DNA of 64,000 nucleotides from Catenuloplanes indicus (GCF_030813715.1 NZ_JAUSUZ010000001.1:3472001-3536000), one strand, 5' to 3'. Shown: positions 16,106 to 26,346, numbered from the stretch's first letter. The notes: generated from the letters alone by a model not told the origin. Numbers and translations are program-made.

Positions 16106-17494
16106 CTAGTGACGGTCGACGGTCAGCTCGCGGGCCGCGGCGTACTGCTCGCGGATCGCCGGGACGGGCGTGCCGCCGTACTCCTGGGTGTCCGTGACCG
16201 CCCACTCCGGAGCGCGGCCGGTCGCGACCCAGGCGGCCTGGCGGGCGGCGCCGTCCGCGACGTACTCCCCCGGCGGCGGGACCACGACCGGCAGCCCGAA
16301 GACCGCGGGCGCGATCCGGCGGACCGCCTCGGACCGGGCACCGCCGCCGACCAGGATCACCCGGTTGACCGTGGCGCCCTGCGCGACCAGCGCGTCCAGC
16401 CCGTCCGCGAGCGCGCAGAGCATGCCCTCGACCGCGGCGCGGGCCAGGTGCCCGGGCGTGCCGGTGCGCAGCGTCAGGCCGTGCACCGCGCCGGACGCGT
16501 GCGGCTTGTTCGGCGTGCGCTCACCCTCCAGGTAGGGCACCAGCACCAGGCCGTCCGCACCGGCCGGTGCGCCGAGTGCCAGGTCGGAGAGCTTGTCCAC
16601 GTCGACGCCGAGCATGGTCGCGGCCGTGGTGAGCACCCGGGCCGCGTTCAGCGTGCAGACCAGCGGCAGGAACCGGCCGGTCACGTCCGCGAAGCCGGCG
16701 ACGATGCCGCTCGGGTCGTTCGCCGGCACGTCCGCCACCGAGAAGACGGTGCCGGACGTGCCGATCGAGACGATCACGTCGCCGGGCTGCGCACCGGCGC
16801 CGAACGCCGCCGCCGCGTTGTCCCCGGCGCCGGGTCCGAGCAGCGCGTCCCCCCGGTGGCCGGCCGTTCCGGTGGGGCCAAGGACGGCCGGGACGATCGC
16901 CGGCTTGCCGAGCGCGCGCTCCAGCAGGTCCAGCCGGTACTCGTTCGTGGCCGCCGACCAGTAACCGGTGCCGCTGGCGTCGCTGCGGTCGGTGTACAGC
17001 GCGTCCAGGCCGGGCGCACCGGCCAGTTTCCAGGTGAGCCAGTCGTGCGGCAGGCAGACCGCGGCGGTGCGGACCGCGTTCTCCGGCTCGTGGCGGGCCA
17101 GCCAGCGCACCTTGGTGACGGTGAACGAGGCGACCGGCACCAGGCCGACCGCGTCCGTCCACTGTTGCGCGCCGCCCAGCTCGTCGATCAGGTCGACCGC
17201 GGCCTGCGCGGACCGGGTGTCGTTCCAGAGCAGCGCGGGACGGACCACCTCCCCGTGCTCGTCGAGCGCGACCATGCCGTGCTGCTGGCCGCCGACGCTG
17301 ATGGCCGTGACATCGTCCAGGCCACCGGCCTGCTCCGCCGCCTCGTTCAGCGCGCTCCACCACGCGTCCGGGTGCACCTCGGTGCCGTCCGGGTGGGCCG
17401 CACGGCCCTCCCGGACGAGCGCGCCGGTGTCCGCGTCCCGGATCACGACCTTGCATGACTGGGTCGAGGAGTCGACCCCGGCGACGAGAGGCAT
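16106..17494 (-). CDS. xylB: xylulokinase
   Basis: This 462-residue FGGY-family kinase phosphorylates D-xylulose to xylulose 5-phosphate. It opens with the phosphate-binding [13 protein letters not shown] (about 6-18) and has [11 protein letters not shown] (about 66-76), the xylulokinase-type substrate loop. It also has LLWNDTRS, the FGGY ATP-binding [13 protein letters not shown] region and a C-terminal GGGARS. Its length is slightly short of the 480-500 typical of the family but complete. The ATG at 17494 lies three bases downstream of the xylA stop, so xylA and xylB are one operon. Control is expected from the ROK gene divergent from xylA. Confidence 0.95.
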   Translation of the reverse strand: MPLVAGVDSSTQSCKVVIRDADTGALVREGRAAHPDGTEVHPDAWWSALNEAAEQAGGLDDVTAISVGGQQHGMVALDEHGEVVRPALLWNDTRSAQAAVDLIDELGGAQQWTDAVGLVPVASFTVTKVRWLARHEPENAVRTAAVCLPHDWLTWKLAGAPGLDALYTDRSDASGTGYWSAATNEYRLDLLERALGKPAIVPAVLGPTGTAGHRGDALLGPGAGDNAAAAFGAGAQPGDVIVSIGTSGTVFSVADVPANDPSGIVAGFADVTGRFLPLVCTLNAARVLTTAATMLGVDVDKLSDLALGAPAGADGLVLVPYLEGERTPNKPHASGAVHGLTLRTGTPGHLARAAVEGMLCALADGLDALVAQGATVNRVILVGGGARSEAVRRIAPAVFGLPVVVPPPGEYVADGAARQAAWVATGRAPEWAVTDTQEYGGTPVPAIREQYAAARELTVDRH

Positions 17495-17497
17495 GGG

Positions 17498-18685
17498 CTA
17501 TCGGGCCCCGAGCACGTGCTCGACCGCGAGCTGGTTGAGGCGGACGAAGCCGAAGCCGCGCTGGGCGGCCGCGTCCACGTCGTACTCCTCGAAGCTGCCC
17601 CGGTCGGCGAGCAGGTCGGCGAGCGTCTCGCCCTGGCCCAGCGTGGACTGGTTCAGCTCGGCGACGCCGCTGGCCGCGAGCGCCTCCTGCACCTCCGGAT
17701 CCGCGCGGAACGCGGCGGCACGCTCCTTGAGCAGCAGGTACGTCCGCATGTTCGCGGCCGCGGACGCCCAGACACCGTCGTAGTCCTCGGTGCGGGACGG
17801 CTTGTAGTCGAAGTGCCGCGGGCCGGAGTAGGCCTCGCCGCCGCCGGGCGCGCCGTTCTCCAGCAGGTCGACCAGCGCGAACGCGTTGAGCAGGTCGCCG
17901 TGACCGAAGACCAGGTCCTGGTCGTACTTGATGCCGCGCTGGCCGTTGAGGTCGATGTGGAACAGCTTGCCGTGCCAGAGCGCCTGCGCGATGCCGTGCG
18001 CGAAGTTGAGGCCGGCCATCTGCTCGTGGCCCACCTCGGGGTTGAGGCCGACCAGCTCCGGCTTGTCCAGCTCGCCGATGAACGCGATCGCGTGGCCGAC
18101 GGTGGGGAGCAGGATGTCGCCGCGGGGCTCGTTCGGCTTCGGCTCGATCGCGAAGCGGATGTCGTAGCCCTTCTCCGTGACGTACTGCGTGAGGAGGTTC
18201 AGGCCCTCCTTGTAGCGCTCGAGCGCGGCGCGCACGTCCTTGGCCAGGTCGTACTCCGCACCCTCGCGGCCGCCCCACAGCACGTAGGTGTTCGCGCCCA
18301 GCTCGGCGGCGAGGTCGATGTTGCGCAGCACCTTGCGCAGCGCGTAGCGCCGGACCGAGCGGTCGTTGCTGGTGAAGCCGCCGTCCTTGAACACCGGATG
18401 GGTGAACAGGTTCGTGGTCACCATGGGGACCTTGAGGCCGGTCTCGTCCAGCGCCTTCTTGAACCGGCTGATCTGCTCGTCGCGCGCCACGGTCTCGGCG
18501 CCGAACGGGATCAGATCGTCGTCGTGGAACGTCATGCCGTAGGCACCGAGCTCGGCCAGCTTGTGCACGGCCTCGACCGCGTCGAGCGGGGCCCGGGTGG
18601 CGTCGCCGAACGGGTCACGGGCCGTCCAGCCGACCGTCCAGAGGCCGAACGTGAACCTGTCCGCGGGAGTGGGCTGAGCGGCCAT
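17498..18685 (-). CDS. xylA: xylose isomerase
   Basis: The product is 395 residues, the size of class I actinobacterial xylose isomerases. Family signatures include [10 protein letters not shown] near the start, [20 protein letters not shown] (about 88-107), the catalytic-Lys/metal region [13 protein letters not shown] (about 178-190) and [13 protein letters not shown] (about 212-224), with [16 protein letters not shown] carrying further metal ligands. The enzyme converts D-xylose to D-xylulose with two divalent metals. GGAGG precedes the ATG at 18685. It leads the xylAB operon. The AT-rich segment upstream, shared with the divergent ROK gene, is the likely operator. Confidence 0.97.
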   Translation of the reverse strand: MAAQPTPADRFTFGLWTVGWTARDPFGDATRAPLDAVEAVHKLAELGAYGMTFHDDDLIPFGAETVARDEQISRFKKALDETGLKVPMVTTNLFTHPVFKDGGFTSNDRSVRRYALRKVLRNIDLAAELGANTYVLWGGREGAEYDLAKDVRAALERYKEGLNLLTQYVTEKGYDIRFAIEPKPNEPRGDILLPTVGHAIAFIGELDKPELVGLNPEVGHEQMAGLNFAHGIAQALWHGKLFHIDLNGQRGIKYDQDLVFGHGDLLNAFALVDLLENGAPGGGEAYSGPRHFDYKPSRTEDYDGVWASAAANMRTYLLLKERAAAFRADPEVQEALAASGVAELNQSTLGQGETLADLLADRGSFEEYDVDAAAQRGFGFVRLNQLAVEHVLGAR

Positions 18686-18709
18686 GCGATACCTCCACGT
18701 AACATCCGC

Positions 18710-18736
18710 GATTTGTTTATTGGTTGAATTATTTGA
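18710..18736. promoter_or_regulatory. xylO: AT-rich candidate ROK operator between xylA and xylR
   Basis: The segment 18711-18735 (ATTTGTTTATTGG followed by TTGAATTATTTG) is strikingly AT-rich in this genome and sits in the 75-base gap between divergent genes. ROK-type XylR operators are AT-rich, so this is the likely shared site. The exact half-sites are not clear. Confidence 0.5.
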
Positions 18737-18760
18737 GCGACGTGTGGCATTGTCAACCCC

Positions 18761-19951
18761 GTGATTTCCGGGATCTCCGCGGCCGGCACGCCGGTGCGGC
18801 AGGCGAGTCTGCGACAGCACAACCTTCGGCTGGTGCTGGCCCAGATCGCGCTGTCGAGCCCACAGTCGCGCGCCGACGTCGCCGCCGCCACCGGCCTCAC
18901 TCGCGCCACGGTCTCCACTCTCGTCGACGATCTCGTCTCCGGCAGGCTGTTGCGCGAGGTCTCGCCGGCTCCGCGCAGCGGCGCCGGCCGGCCCGGCGTC
19001 GGGCTGGTGCTCAACGACGCGGACGGACCGGCCGGGCTCGGTCTGGAGATCAACGTCGACTACCTGGCCGCGTGCGTACTGGACCTGGCCGGTGCGGTCC
19101 GGCACCGGGAGATCCAGCCCGGCGACCGGCGCGGCGACTCGCCCGCCCGGGTGCTGGCCGCGGCCGCCACGCTGGCCGAGCGCGCCCGCCTGGCGGCGGA
19201 GGATCAAGGACTGACCATCGCCGGTACGGCCGTGGCCGTGCCCGGCCTGGTCTCGCCGGACGGCACGATCCGCCTCGCGCCGAACCTGGGCTGGCGGGAC
19301 GTGGACGCGTCCGGCTTCACCCCGGGTCCACTGACCGTGGAGAACGAGGCGAACCTGGCCGCGATCGGCGAGCTGCACCACGGCTCGCCGGCCGGTTCGG
19401 CGAGCTTCCTCTACGTCTCCGGCGAGATCGGCATCGGCGCCGGCATCGTGCTGCACGGCAGCCTGTTCCGCGGCGCCCGCGGCTGGAGCGGCGAACTCGG
19501 CCACGTCGCGGTCGACCCGGACGGCCCCGCCTGCCGGTGCGGCGCGCACGGCTGCCTGGAGCAGTACGCGGGCCAGGAGGCGCTGCTCCCACCGGGCAGC
19601 ACGGTCGGCGACCTCGCGGCCCGCGCGTCGTCCGGCGACGCCGCCGCGCTCGACCGGCTGTCGGCCGCCGCGTCCGCGCTCGGCGTCACCATCGCCGGCG
19701 TGATCAACCTGCTGGACGTGGACACGGTGGTGCTCGGCGGGATCTACGCACCGCTCGCGCCGTGGCTCTCCCCCGGCATCGAGGCGCAGATCGCGTCCAG
19801 GGTGCTGACCGCGGGCTGGTCACCGGTGCACGTCCGGCCCGCCGGGCTCGGCAGCGACGCGGCCGTCGTCGGCGCGGCCGGTGCCATCATCCGCGCCGTG
19901 CACGAGGAGCCCGCCGCCTGGCTCGTCGAGACCTCACCCGGTACGCCATAG
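18761..19951 (+). CDS. xylR: ROK-family repressor of the xylose operon
   Basis: The product is 396 residues. An N-terminal winged helix (about 15-75, with [24 protein letters not shown]) precedes a sugar-kinase-like ROK domain. The ROK domain shows [37 protein letters not shown] and the zinc site [23 protein letters not shown] (given here in parts; about residues 245-267). This is the XylR layout: without xylose it represses xylAB. The GTG at 18761 lacks a strong ribosome-binding site; a GTG at 18794, 11 codons later, would also keep the whole HTH. Divergent transcription from xylA supports direct control. It is followed 38 bases later by the MarR gene. Confidence 0.92.
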   Translation: MISGISAAGTPVRQASLRQHNLRLVLAQIALSSPQSRADVAAATGLTRATVSTLVDDLVSGRLLREVSPAPRSGAGRPGVGLVLNDADGPAGLGLEINVDYLAACVLDLAGAVRHREIQPGDRRGDSPARVLAAAATLAERARLAAEDQGLTIAGTAVAVPGLVSPDGTIRLAPNLGWRDVDASGFTPGPLTVENEANLAAIGELHHGSPAGSASFLYVSGEIGIGAGIVLHGSLFRGARGWSGELGHVAVDPDGPACRCGAHGCLEQYAGQEALLPPGSTVGDLAARASSGDAAALDRLSAAASALGVTIAGVINLLDVDTVVLGGIYAPLAPWLSPGIEAQIASRVLTAGWSPVHVRPAGLGSDAAVVGAAGAIIRAVHEEPAAWLVETSPGTP

Positions 19952-19989
19952 AGACACGACACACATCGCGGGGGTACTCTCGGCGGACG

Positions 19990-20520
19990 ATGGCCGTACA
20001 GCACGGGCCAAACCGGCCGGATCCCATCCTCGCCCCAGCGTCGGCGGTCCCAGCAGCGACCGCCGTCTCGGCCGACGCCGCCGCGATCGACGAGGCAGCC
20101 GAGGCACTGCTGGGTGTCTGGGACACCGCCCGGGAAAAGGCCACCAATCGCCTCTCGGGCTCGCAGTTGCGGGCCCTGCTGGTCGTTGAGCAGGACGAGG
20201 GCATCAACCTGGGCCGCCTCGCCGGAAGCCTCGGCATGATCCTCTCTTCTGCCAGCCGCCTCTGCGACCGCCTGGTCGCGGCCGGCATGCTGGAGCGCGA
20301 GCCGGGCCGCGCGGACCGGCGGGAGATCGCGCTGATCCTCACCTCGGCCGGGCGCGCGCTGCTGGACGAGGTCCGCGCCGAGCGCCGTGCCCAGCTCTCC
20401 GGCGTCCTGGCGCGGATGTCGCCGTCCTCGCGCGCCGCGCTGGTGACCGGGCTGCAGGCGTTCAGCGCCGCGACCCGGCCGGCCGCCGAGGAGTCCGCCA
20501 CCGCTGCGCGCACCGCCTGA
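19990..20520 (+). CDS. MarR-family transcriptional regulator
   Basis: The product is 176 residues. A flexible N-terminus (1-30) is followed by a MarR winged-helix core (about 35-150): helices around SQLRALLVVEQDEGINLGRLAGSL, recognition helix region SSASRLCDRLVAAGMLERE and wing GRADRREIALILTSAGRALL. MarR proteins are dimeric sensors of small phenolics or oxidants. Ligand and targets cannot be read here. It follows xylR by 38 bases and may be read through from it. It converges on the sugar-transferase gene with only ten bases between their stops and no visible hairpin. Confidence 0.9.
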   Translation: MAVQHGPNRPDPILAPASAVPAATAVSADAAAIDEAAEALLGVWDTAREKATNRLSGSQLRALLVVEQDEGINLGRLAGSLGMILSSASRLCDRLVAAGMLEREPGRADRREIALILTSAGRALLDEVRAERRAQLSGVLARMSPSSRAALVTGLQAFSAATRPAAEESATAARTA

Positions 20521-20530
20521 CCGCGCCGGG

Positions 20531-22018
20531 TCAGTAGGCTCCGCGCGAGCGCACCACCGCGCCGACCGTCTTCCACAGGATGGTGAGGTCGGCGGCCAGC
20601 GACCAGTTCTCGACGTAGAAGAGGTCGAGCCGGACGCCGTCCTCCCAGGACAGGTCGGAGCGGCCACTGACCTGCCAGAGCCCGGTCATGCCGGGCTTGA
20701 CCAGGAGGCGCCGGGCGAGATCGCCGTCGTACCGGGCCACCTCGGAGGGCAGCGGCGGACGCGGGCCGACCAGGCTCATGTGGCCGAGCAGCACGTTGAA
20801 CAGCTGCGGCAGCTCGTCCAGCGACCACTTGCGCAGGAACCGGCCGACGCGGGTGACCCGCGGATCATTGCGCATCTTGAACATCAGGCCGTCGGTCTCG
20901 TTCTTGGCCGTCAGCTCGGCGAGCAGCGCGTCCGCGTTGGTGACCATGGTGCGGAACTTGTAGACGCCGAACTCGCGCGAGTCCAGGCCGACGCGGGTCT
21001 GGCGGAAGATGACCGGGCCGTGGCTGTCGATCTTGATGGCGATCGCGATGGCGGTCATCACCGGTAGCGCGACCAGCGTGAGCACCAGCGCGATGCTGCG
21101 GTCGAGCAGCTCCTTGATGAGCTTGCGGCCGCCGCGGAACTCCGGCGACTCGACGTGGATGAGCGGGAGACCGGCGACCGGGCGGGTGTGGATGCGCGGG
21201 CCGGCCACGTCGGTCAGCGCGGGCGCCAGCACCAGGTCGACGTCCGTGCCCTCCAGCTGCCAGCCGAGGCGGCGGAGACGGCCGGCGGTCAGTTCGCCGG
21301 ACGCGGTGACCGCGACCGTGTCCACGCCGGTGGCGGCGACCGCGTCCAGGATGCCACGGAACGACCCGACCACCGGCACGTCGCCGAGACGCTGCGGTAC
21401 CGGAGCGAGCAGCGCGTCCGGGATGCAGGCGCCGACCACCTGGTATCCGGCGTACGGCTCGCGGCGCAGCGTGTGTACCAGCTCCAGCACGTGCGGGGCG
21501 TCGCCGACGACCAGCACCCGGCGGGCCCAGCCGCGGCCGGTGCGGCGCTGGCGGTGCAGGTGCTGGCGGGCCGCCCACCGCGCGGCGATCAGCAGGACCG
21601 TGCCGAGCGCGAACGAGATGGCCAGGAAGCCACGGGCGACGCCGATGTCGATGATGTAGCCGGTGATCGCGACGCCGGCGGCCATCCGCCCGCTGGCCGC
21701 GAAGATCCGGCGGTACTCGTCCGCGCCGTAGCCGAGCACCCGGTCGTCGTAGCAGTGCGCGGCCTTCAGCGACAGCAGCCAGACCACCGCGAGGACCGGC
21801 AGGATCACGTAGTACGGCACGTCCACGCCGATGACCGGGGTGTCGTAGAACCGCCCGACGTAACCGGCCAGGACGGCAAGCGCGACCACGGCAGCGTCGA
21901 TCACCACGAGGGTACGGACGTAGCGGTGCTGCCGGCGACGGAGCGTGGCCACCGAGGCGTCCCGCTGGGTGTCGTCCGGCTGCGTCGCGGACGACGGCGC
22001 GAGCGTCACTGACGTCAT
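20531..22018 (-). CDS. polyprenyl-phosphate sugar-1-phosphate transferase (WbaP/WcaJ type)
   Basis: The product is 495 residues. Four to five N-terminal helices (about 35-165) and a CoA-binding-like domain (about 165-280) precede the bacterial sugar-transferase domain (about 295-495). Signature blocks are [40 protein letters not shown] and [18 protein letters not shown]. Such enzymes move a sugar-phosphate from a UDP-sugar to undecaprenyl phosphate and start exopolysaccharide or glycan assembly. No glycosyltransferase, Wzx or Wzy genes are nearby, so it is an isolated initiating enzyme. GGAGG before the ATG at 22018 supports the start. The VWA fusion gene lies 183 bases upstream on the same strand. 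Confidence 0.93.
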   Translation of the reverse strand: MTSVTLAPSSATQPDDTQRDASVATLRRRQHRYVRTLVVIDAAVVALAVLAGYVGRFYDTPVIGVDVPYYVILPVLAVVWLLSLKAAHCYDDRVLGYGADEYRRIFAASGRMAAGVAITGYIIDIGVARGFLAISFALGTVLLIAARWAARQHLHRQRRTGRGWARRVLVVGDAPHVLELVHTLRREPYAGYQVVGACIPDALLAPVPQRLGDVPVVGSFRGILDAVAATGVDTVAVTASGELTAGRLRRLGWQLEGTDVDLVLAPALTDVAGPRIHTRPVAGLPLIHVESPEFRGGRKLIKELLDRSIALVLTLVALPVMTAIAIAIKIDSHGPVIFRQTRVGLDSREFGVYKFRTMVTNADALLAELTAKNETDGLMFKMRNDPRVTRVGRFLRKWSLDELPQLFNVLLGHMSLVGPRPPLPSEVARYDGDLARRLLVKPGMTGLWQVSGRSDLSWEDGVRLDLFYVENWSLAADLTILWKTVGAVVRSRGAY

Positions 22019-22201
22019 CGGACCTCCACACCCGTTGTGCCCGCGGAAGGCGGGAAGCCCATGATCGCTCAGTGGGGCCGGTCGCAGAATATCCGCGACT
22101 GATTACCGTCAGTTCCGCCGTACGGTGGAATTTCCGCTGGCCGGACGGGTTGGCGCCGGTAGCCGAGCGTTGGCTCAGCCGACCGGCGCCGGTGCCGTCG
22201 C

Positions 22202-23944
22202 TCAGCCGACCGTCGCGGCGCGGGAGGCGATCGCCTGCAGGAAGATCTCGTCGATCTTCGCCGGGTCCTGCGCGACGAACGCGCCACCGCCACCGGCCGC
22301 CGCGATGCTCTCCAGCTCTTCCTTGTTGACCTCGTTGCCGATGCCGATCAGGATCACCCGGACCGGGCGCTTGGCGTCCGACTTCTCCTTCAGCTGCGCG
22401 ATCAGTTCGTCGCGGCTGATGCTGTTCGCGTCCTCGTTCTGGCCGTCGGTGAAGAGCACCACCGAGTTGACCTTGTCGGCCTGGTAGCCCTCCTGGACCG
22501 CGAGGTAGGACGCGAGCACGGTGTCGTAGAGACCGGTGGCGCCGCCCTCGACCGGCTGGACTTCGCCGAGCGAGGCCTGCAACGCGTCCCGCTGCTTGCT
22601 GAGCTGGCCGATCGGGACCAGCTCGCGGTAGTCCCGGGAGCCCTGCAACTCGGTGGAGAACACCCAGACGCCGAGCCACCACTCGTTGTCGAGCAGGCCC
22701 AGGCCGCGGCCGGCCGCCTCGACCATCACCTCGTTGCGTGTCTTGTCCGCGGCCGTGGGCACCGGGCTGAGCATCGAGCCGGAGACGTCGAAGACCACGA
22801 GCATGCGGCCGGGCGACGTGATCGCGGTCCAGCTGGCCAGCGCGCGGCCGATCGCGGCCGCGTCCAGCCCGTTCGCCGCGCCGCCGCCGGTGGCGGGCGC
22901 CGACGCGGCGATCGCCTCCGGGCTGGGCGCGCCGGTCGGCGCCGTGAACCCGCCGCCCGCACTGCCGTCGGCGCCGCGCAGGCCGGCCTTGGCCAGCGAG
23001 TCACGGTACGCCGGGCTGGACGCCAGCTCCCCGAAGAGCAGGTCTGCCGCGTTGCCCTTGGTCGCGTCCGCCTCCGGCATCACGGCGAACGGGTAGTCCA
23101 GCGCGACCGCGGCCGGTTCGACGTAGAGCGCGGCCAGCGAGACCGGGGGCTGCGTCGCGTTGTACGCGATCACGTCCTCCTCGGAGAGCGCGGCCAGGCC
23201 GACACCGTTCGCCAGCGCGGCCGGGTCCTCCGACTTCGGGAATTTCGCCATCAGGTCGGCGCGCAGGTTGGACCGGTTCAGCGCGAGCGTGCGCAGCACA
23301 CCCACGCGGGCCGCGTCGTTGCCGTTGCCGGCCGAGGCCTGCCCGAGCGCGAGCAGACCGGACAGGCCGGACGCGTCCCGCGCCGGGTCGACGATGCCGG
23401 CCTTCAGCGGGGAGTCGCTGCTGGTCATCTGCCCGAGCAGCTCGGACCACTGGAGCTTCTTCTCCGGCCAGCCGACCATGGTCTTGGCCAGCGGCTCCGG
23501 CATGGCCACGACGACCGGGCTGGTCGCGACGGAGGCGCCGTTCAGCGGCTGGAAGCCGGGCGCGGCCTGCTCGAGGCGCTGCAGCCAGGTCGACGAGTCC
23601 GGCACCCAGACGTCGGGCAGCACGGTCGCGCCGCTGCCCTGGCCGACGCCGGTCAGCGTGGTGGCGTGCTTGGTGGCGATCGCGGCCGCGATCTCGACCG
23701 GCTCGGCGGCCTGCACGGTCACCTCGAGACAACGGCCGTCCACCCCGGCACCGGCCACGACCTTGGCATCGGCGGCGGCCTTGATCGGCTCGACGATCTC
23801 CGGCGACGCCGCGACGACCAGCGGCACCGATCCGGTGCAACTGGGCTGCGATAACTGTCGGTAACCGAGGTAGGAGCCGGAAACGACGGCGACCAGTGCC
23901 ATCGCCGCGGCGATGGCACCGGCTCCGCGAAAGCTGCTGTTCAT
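22202..23944 (-). CDS. solute-binding-like domain fused to a von Willebrand factor A domain
   Basis: The product is 580 residues. An N-terminal signal-anchor helix (about 8-26) is followed by an extracytoplasmic type-2 solute-binding-like region (about 35-340), with VVAASPEIVEP near its start. The C-terminal VWA domain (about 390-575) has MIDAS motif DVSGSMLS and later VVLFTDGQNED. VWA domains bind proteins through a metal. The fusion is found in actinobacteria but its role is unknown; surface binding or substrate capture is likely. Codon 31, just after the signal helix, is TTA (23852-23854), hinting at bldA-like dependence. The start ATG 23944 is favoured because the signal helix begins a few residues later. 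Ca-activated chloride channel-like annotations would rest only on the VWA part. Confidence 0.85.
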   Translation of the reverse strand: MNSSFRGAGAIAAAMALVAVVSGSYLGYRQLSQPSCTGSVPLVVAASPEIVEPIKAAADAKVVAGAGVDGRCLEVTVQAAEPVEIAAAIATKHATTLTGVGQGSGATVLPDVWVPDSSTWLQRLEQAAPGFQPLNGASVATSPVVVAMPEPLAKTMVGWPEKKLQWSELLGQMTSSDSPLKAGIVDPARDASGLSGLLALGQASAGNGNDAARVGVLRTLALNRSNLRADLMAKFPKSEDPAALANGVGLAALSEEDVIAYNATQPPVSLAALYVEPAAVALDYPFAVMPEADATKGNAADLLFGELASSPAYRDSLAKAGLRGADGSAGGGFTAPTGAPSPEAIAASAPATGGGAANGLDAAAIGRALASWTAITSPGRMLVVFDVSGSMLSPVPTAADKTRNEVMVEAAGRGLGLLDNEWWLGVWVFSTELQGSRDYRELVPIGQLSKQRDALQASLGEVQPVEGGATGLYDTVLASYLAVQEGYQADKVNSVVLFTDGQNEDANSISRDELIAQLKEKSDAKRPVRVILIGIGNEVNKEELESIAAAGGGGAFVAQDPAKIDEIFLQAIASRAATVG

Positions 23945-24194
23945 TCGATGGCGGCCTGGCACACGCCAATACTCCGCACGATCGTGGCCGAACGCCACAG
24001 ACGTTCGGACGAAAGTTACGGAGACGAAACCGATCTATACCAGCAGAATCACTGTTAGTAATTGATCAGTTTCCGCGCGTCGGCACATTGGGGAGGACCG
24101 GCACAGTAGTTTAGGAAAGCTTTAAGGTTGCCGTCCAGCCCCCATCTCGGTGCTCACCCACCAAATCGGACGTAACGCCGGCGAAATATGTCGT

Positions 24195-25253
24195 TCAAGC
24201 GCGAAGAATGCACGTCGGGGTGCCGAGCTCCAGCACAGGGCCGCCGGCGGCCGGAATTCCGGTCTCCGGGTCCAGGCGGAACGTGATCACGGTGTCCGAT
24301 CTCTCGTTCGCCACGTACAGGAACTCCGATCCGCCGGGCTCGATGCTCGTCATGATCGAGAAATGGCGCGGCCAGGCGCCGCCGGACGGCACCTCACCGA
24401 TCAGTGCGGGAATGCCGGAAGTCCCGGGCAACGCGAAAACGGCGATCGTGTCCGGGCCGCGGTTGGCGACATATCCGAATCGTCCGTCCGCGCCGAGACC
24501 GATCTCGGACGGCTGCACCGGCCCGTCCGCCTCGCTGGTCCGCGCCCGGCCGCGCTCACTCAGCGTGCCGTCCGCGGCCACGTCGTAACCGGTGATCGAG
24601 CCGTCCAGCTCGCCCACCAGATAGAGACGGCCGTCCCCGCGGGCCAGGTGCCGCGGGCCGGTGCCGGGACGGACGTGGAACGGCGCCGGCGGTGGCTCCA
24701 GCCGGCCGCTCTCCGGATCGAGCCGGTACGGGAAGAGCCCGTCCACGCCGAGGTCGATCACCCACACCCGGTCGCCGTCCGGGTCCGGCGTGGCCATGTG
24801 GGCGTGCGGCCCCTCCTGCCGGTCCTCGACCGGGCCGGCCCCGGCGTGCCGCCGCAGGTCGGTCCGCTCGCCCGGCACGCCGAGCAGGTCCAGCGGGTGC
24901 ACCGAGACGCTGCCGCTGCCGTAGTTCGCGGTGACCAGGTGCCGGCCGTCCGCGGTGACGGCCAGGTGGCACGGGTGCTCGCCGCCGGTGGGCTGCTCGC
25001 CGAGCAGCGTCAGGTCGCCGTCCGCCGCGATCGCCCACGCGGTGACCCGGCCCTCGGCCAGCTCACCGGCCGCGTACAGCACGGGCAGCCGCGGGTGCCG
25101 GGCCAGGAACGACGGGGACGGCGTGGTCGCGACCAGGCGCGGCGCGGAGAGCTCGCCGGTGCGCGGGTCGCGGCGGGCCACGGAGATGCCGTCACCGCGG
25201 CCGCCCGACTCGGAGGTGTAGCAGCCGATGAATACGAGTTCGCCGTCACTCAT
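24195..25253 (-). CDS. seven-bladed beta-propeller lactonase (6-phosphogluconolactonase/YbhE type)
   Basis: This 352-residue cytosolic protein has the repeated blade motifs of the lactonase family: HPRLPVLYAAGEL, GGEHPCHLAVTADGRHLV, ANYGSGSVSVHPL, GTGPRHLARG, and the C-terminal WPRHFSIMTS and LYVANERSDTV. YbhE-type enzymes open sugar lactones such as 6-phosphogluconolactone. Here the gene follows an aldose dehydrogenase by 37 bases on the same strand, and aldose dehydrogenases make lactones. A role in hydrolysing an unphosphorylated aldonolactone is therefore more likely than the pentose phosphate step. No good ribosome-binding site precedes ATG 25253, so translation may depend on the upstream gene. 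Confidence 0.88.
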   Translation of the reverse strand: MSDGELVFIGCYTSESGGRGDGISVARRDPRTGELSAPRLVATTPSPSFLARHPRLPVLYAAGELAEGRVTAWAIAADGDLTLLGEQPTGGEHPCHLAVTADGRHLVTANYGSGSVSVHPLDLLGVPGERTDLRRHAGAGPVEDRQEGPHAHMATPDPDGDRVWVIDLGVDGLFPYRLDPESGRLEPPPAPFHVRPGTGPRHLARGDGRLYLVGELDGSITGYDVAADGTLSERGRARTSEADGPVQPSEIGLGADGRFGYVANRGPDTIAVFALPGTSGIPALIGEVPSGGAWPRHFSIMTSIEPGGSEFLYVANERSDTVITFRLDPETGIPAAGGPVLELGTPTCILRA

Positions 25254-25290
25254 GATCCGATGAAACCAGAGTTGCCGGTGGTGCGCGCGG

Positions 25291-26274
25291 TCAGGTCGGC
25301 GTGGGCACGTGGGCGGGCAGCAGACCCTCGGTCCGCAGCGCGGTCCAGAGCTCGGCCGGGATCGGCAGCGCGGTCAGGTCCACGTTGTCGTCGACCTCGG
25401 CCGGGGTGCGCGCGCCGCAGACAACGGCCGCCACCGCCGGGTGGCCGAAGGCGAACTGGAGCGCGGCGGCGCGCAGCGGAATCCCGTACCCCCGGCAGAT
25501 GTCCTTGATCTTGAGGGCCCGGTCGAGCAGCTCGCGCCGGGCCGGTGCGTAGTCGAAGCGGGAGCCGGGTCGCGGGTCGGCCAGCAGGCCGGAGTTGTAC
25601 GGCGCCGCGGCCAGCACGGAGATGCCGCGGCGGGCGGCGAGCGGCAGCAGGTCGTCCAGGGCGGACTGGTCGAGCAGCGTGTAGCGGCCGGCGACCATGA
25701 CCGCGTCCGGGCCGGGCGCGCCCATCGCGCGGATGAACGCGGCCGGCATCGACGCCTGGTTCATCCCGATGCTGATCGCGCCGACCGCGCCGGACCTGCG
25801 CAGCTCGGCCAGGGCCGGCAGCGCCTCGTGCAGCGCGGGCAGATAGTGGTCGTCCGGGTCGTGCAGGTGCAGCAGATCCACCCGGTCCAGGCCGAGCCGG
25901 TCCAGGCTCTCCTCCACCGAGCGGCGGATCCCGGCGGCGGAGAAGTCGAAGACCGCGCGCGACGTCGACTCGGCCCACAGCGGGTCGCGCGCGCCGCCCG
26001 GGACGATCAGCCGGCCGGCCTTGGTGGAGAGCACGAGCTGGTGGCGCGGCCGGTCGCGGAGCGCGGCGCCGGCCCGCCGCTCGGAGAGCCCGTGACCGTA
26101 GAGCGGCGCGGTGCCGAACAGCCGGATCCCGCGCTCCCAGGCACGGTCGACGACGGCCGTGGCGGTCTCGTCGCCGACCGGGGCATAGAGGCCACCGATC
26201 GGGGCAAGACCGAGGCCGAGCCGGGTGACCAGCACGTCGCTGCCGCCGAGCCGGATGCGTGCCGCCGGGTCCAT
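25291..26274 (-). CDS. aldo/keto reductase, aldose 1-dehydrogenase type
   Basis: This 327-residue (beta/alpha)8 NAD(P)-dependent enzyme has catalytic Tyr in FGTAPLYGHGLSE (about 52-64), Lys in LVLSTKAGRL (about 80-89) and His in LLHLHDPDDH (about 128-137). The opening LGLGLAPIGGLY and the motif FDFSAAGIRRSVEESLDRLG place it with D-threo-aldose/L-fucose/pyridoxal dehydrogenases rather than general aldose reductases. Expected reaction: aldose to aldono-lactone plus NAD(P)H. AAGGAG lies eight bases before the ATG at 26274. It is divergent from the GntR gene with a perfect 14-bp palindrome between, and is followed by the lactonase, which fits successive steps of sugar oxidation. Confidence 0.88.
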   Translation of the reverse strand: MDPAARIRLGGSDVLVTRLGLGLAPIGGLYAPVGDETATAVVDRAWERGIRLFGTAPLYGHGLSERRAGAALRDRPRHQLVLSTKAGRLIVPGGARDPLWAESTSRAVFDFSAAGIRRSVEESLDRLGLDRVDLLHLHDPDDHYLPALHEALPALAELRRSGAVGAISIGMNQASMPAAFIRAMGAPGPDAVMVAGRYTLLDQSALDDLLPLAARRGISVLAAAPYNSGLLADPRPGSRFDYAPARRELLDRALKIKDICRGYGIPLRAAALQFAFGHPAVAAVVCGARTPAEVDDNVDLTALPIPAELWTALRTEGLLPAHVPTPT

Positions 26275-26295
26275 GGCCTTCTCCTTCGCACCGTA

Positions 26296-26309
26296 GATCC
26301 TATAGGATC
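26296..26309. promoter_or_regulatory. perfect 14-bp palindrome, candidate GntR operator
   Basis: GATCCTATAGGATC at 26296-26309 lies in the 72-base gap between the aldose dehydrogenase and GntR genes. It is exactly self-complementary and has the size of FadR-subfamily operators. It can control both directions at once. Confidence 0.75.
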
Positions 26310-26346
26310 CGTCTTCCGTGGTCCGCCTCACACAGATTAGGTCCCG

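Noticed and set aside
22173-22212. 13-base direct repeat GCTCAGCCGACCG (22173-22185 and 22200-22212) as an attachment site
   Set aside because: The copies are 14 bases apart at the end of the VWA gene with no integrase or tRNA nearby; more likely a chance local duplication.
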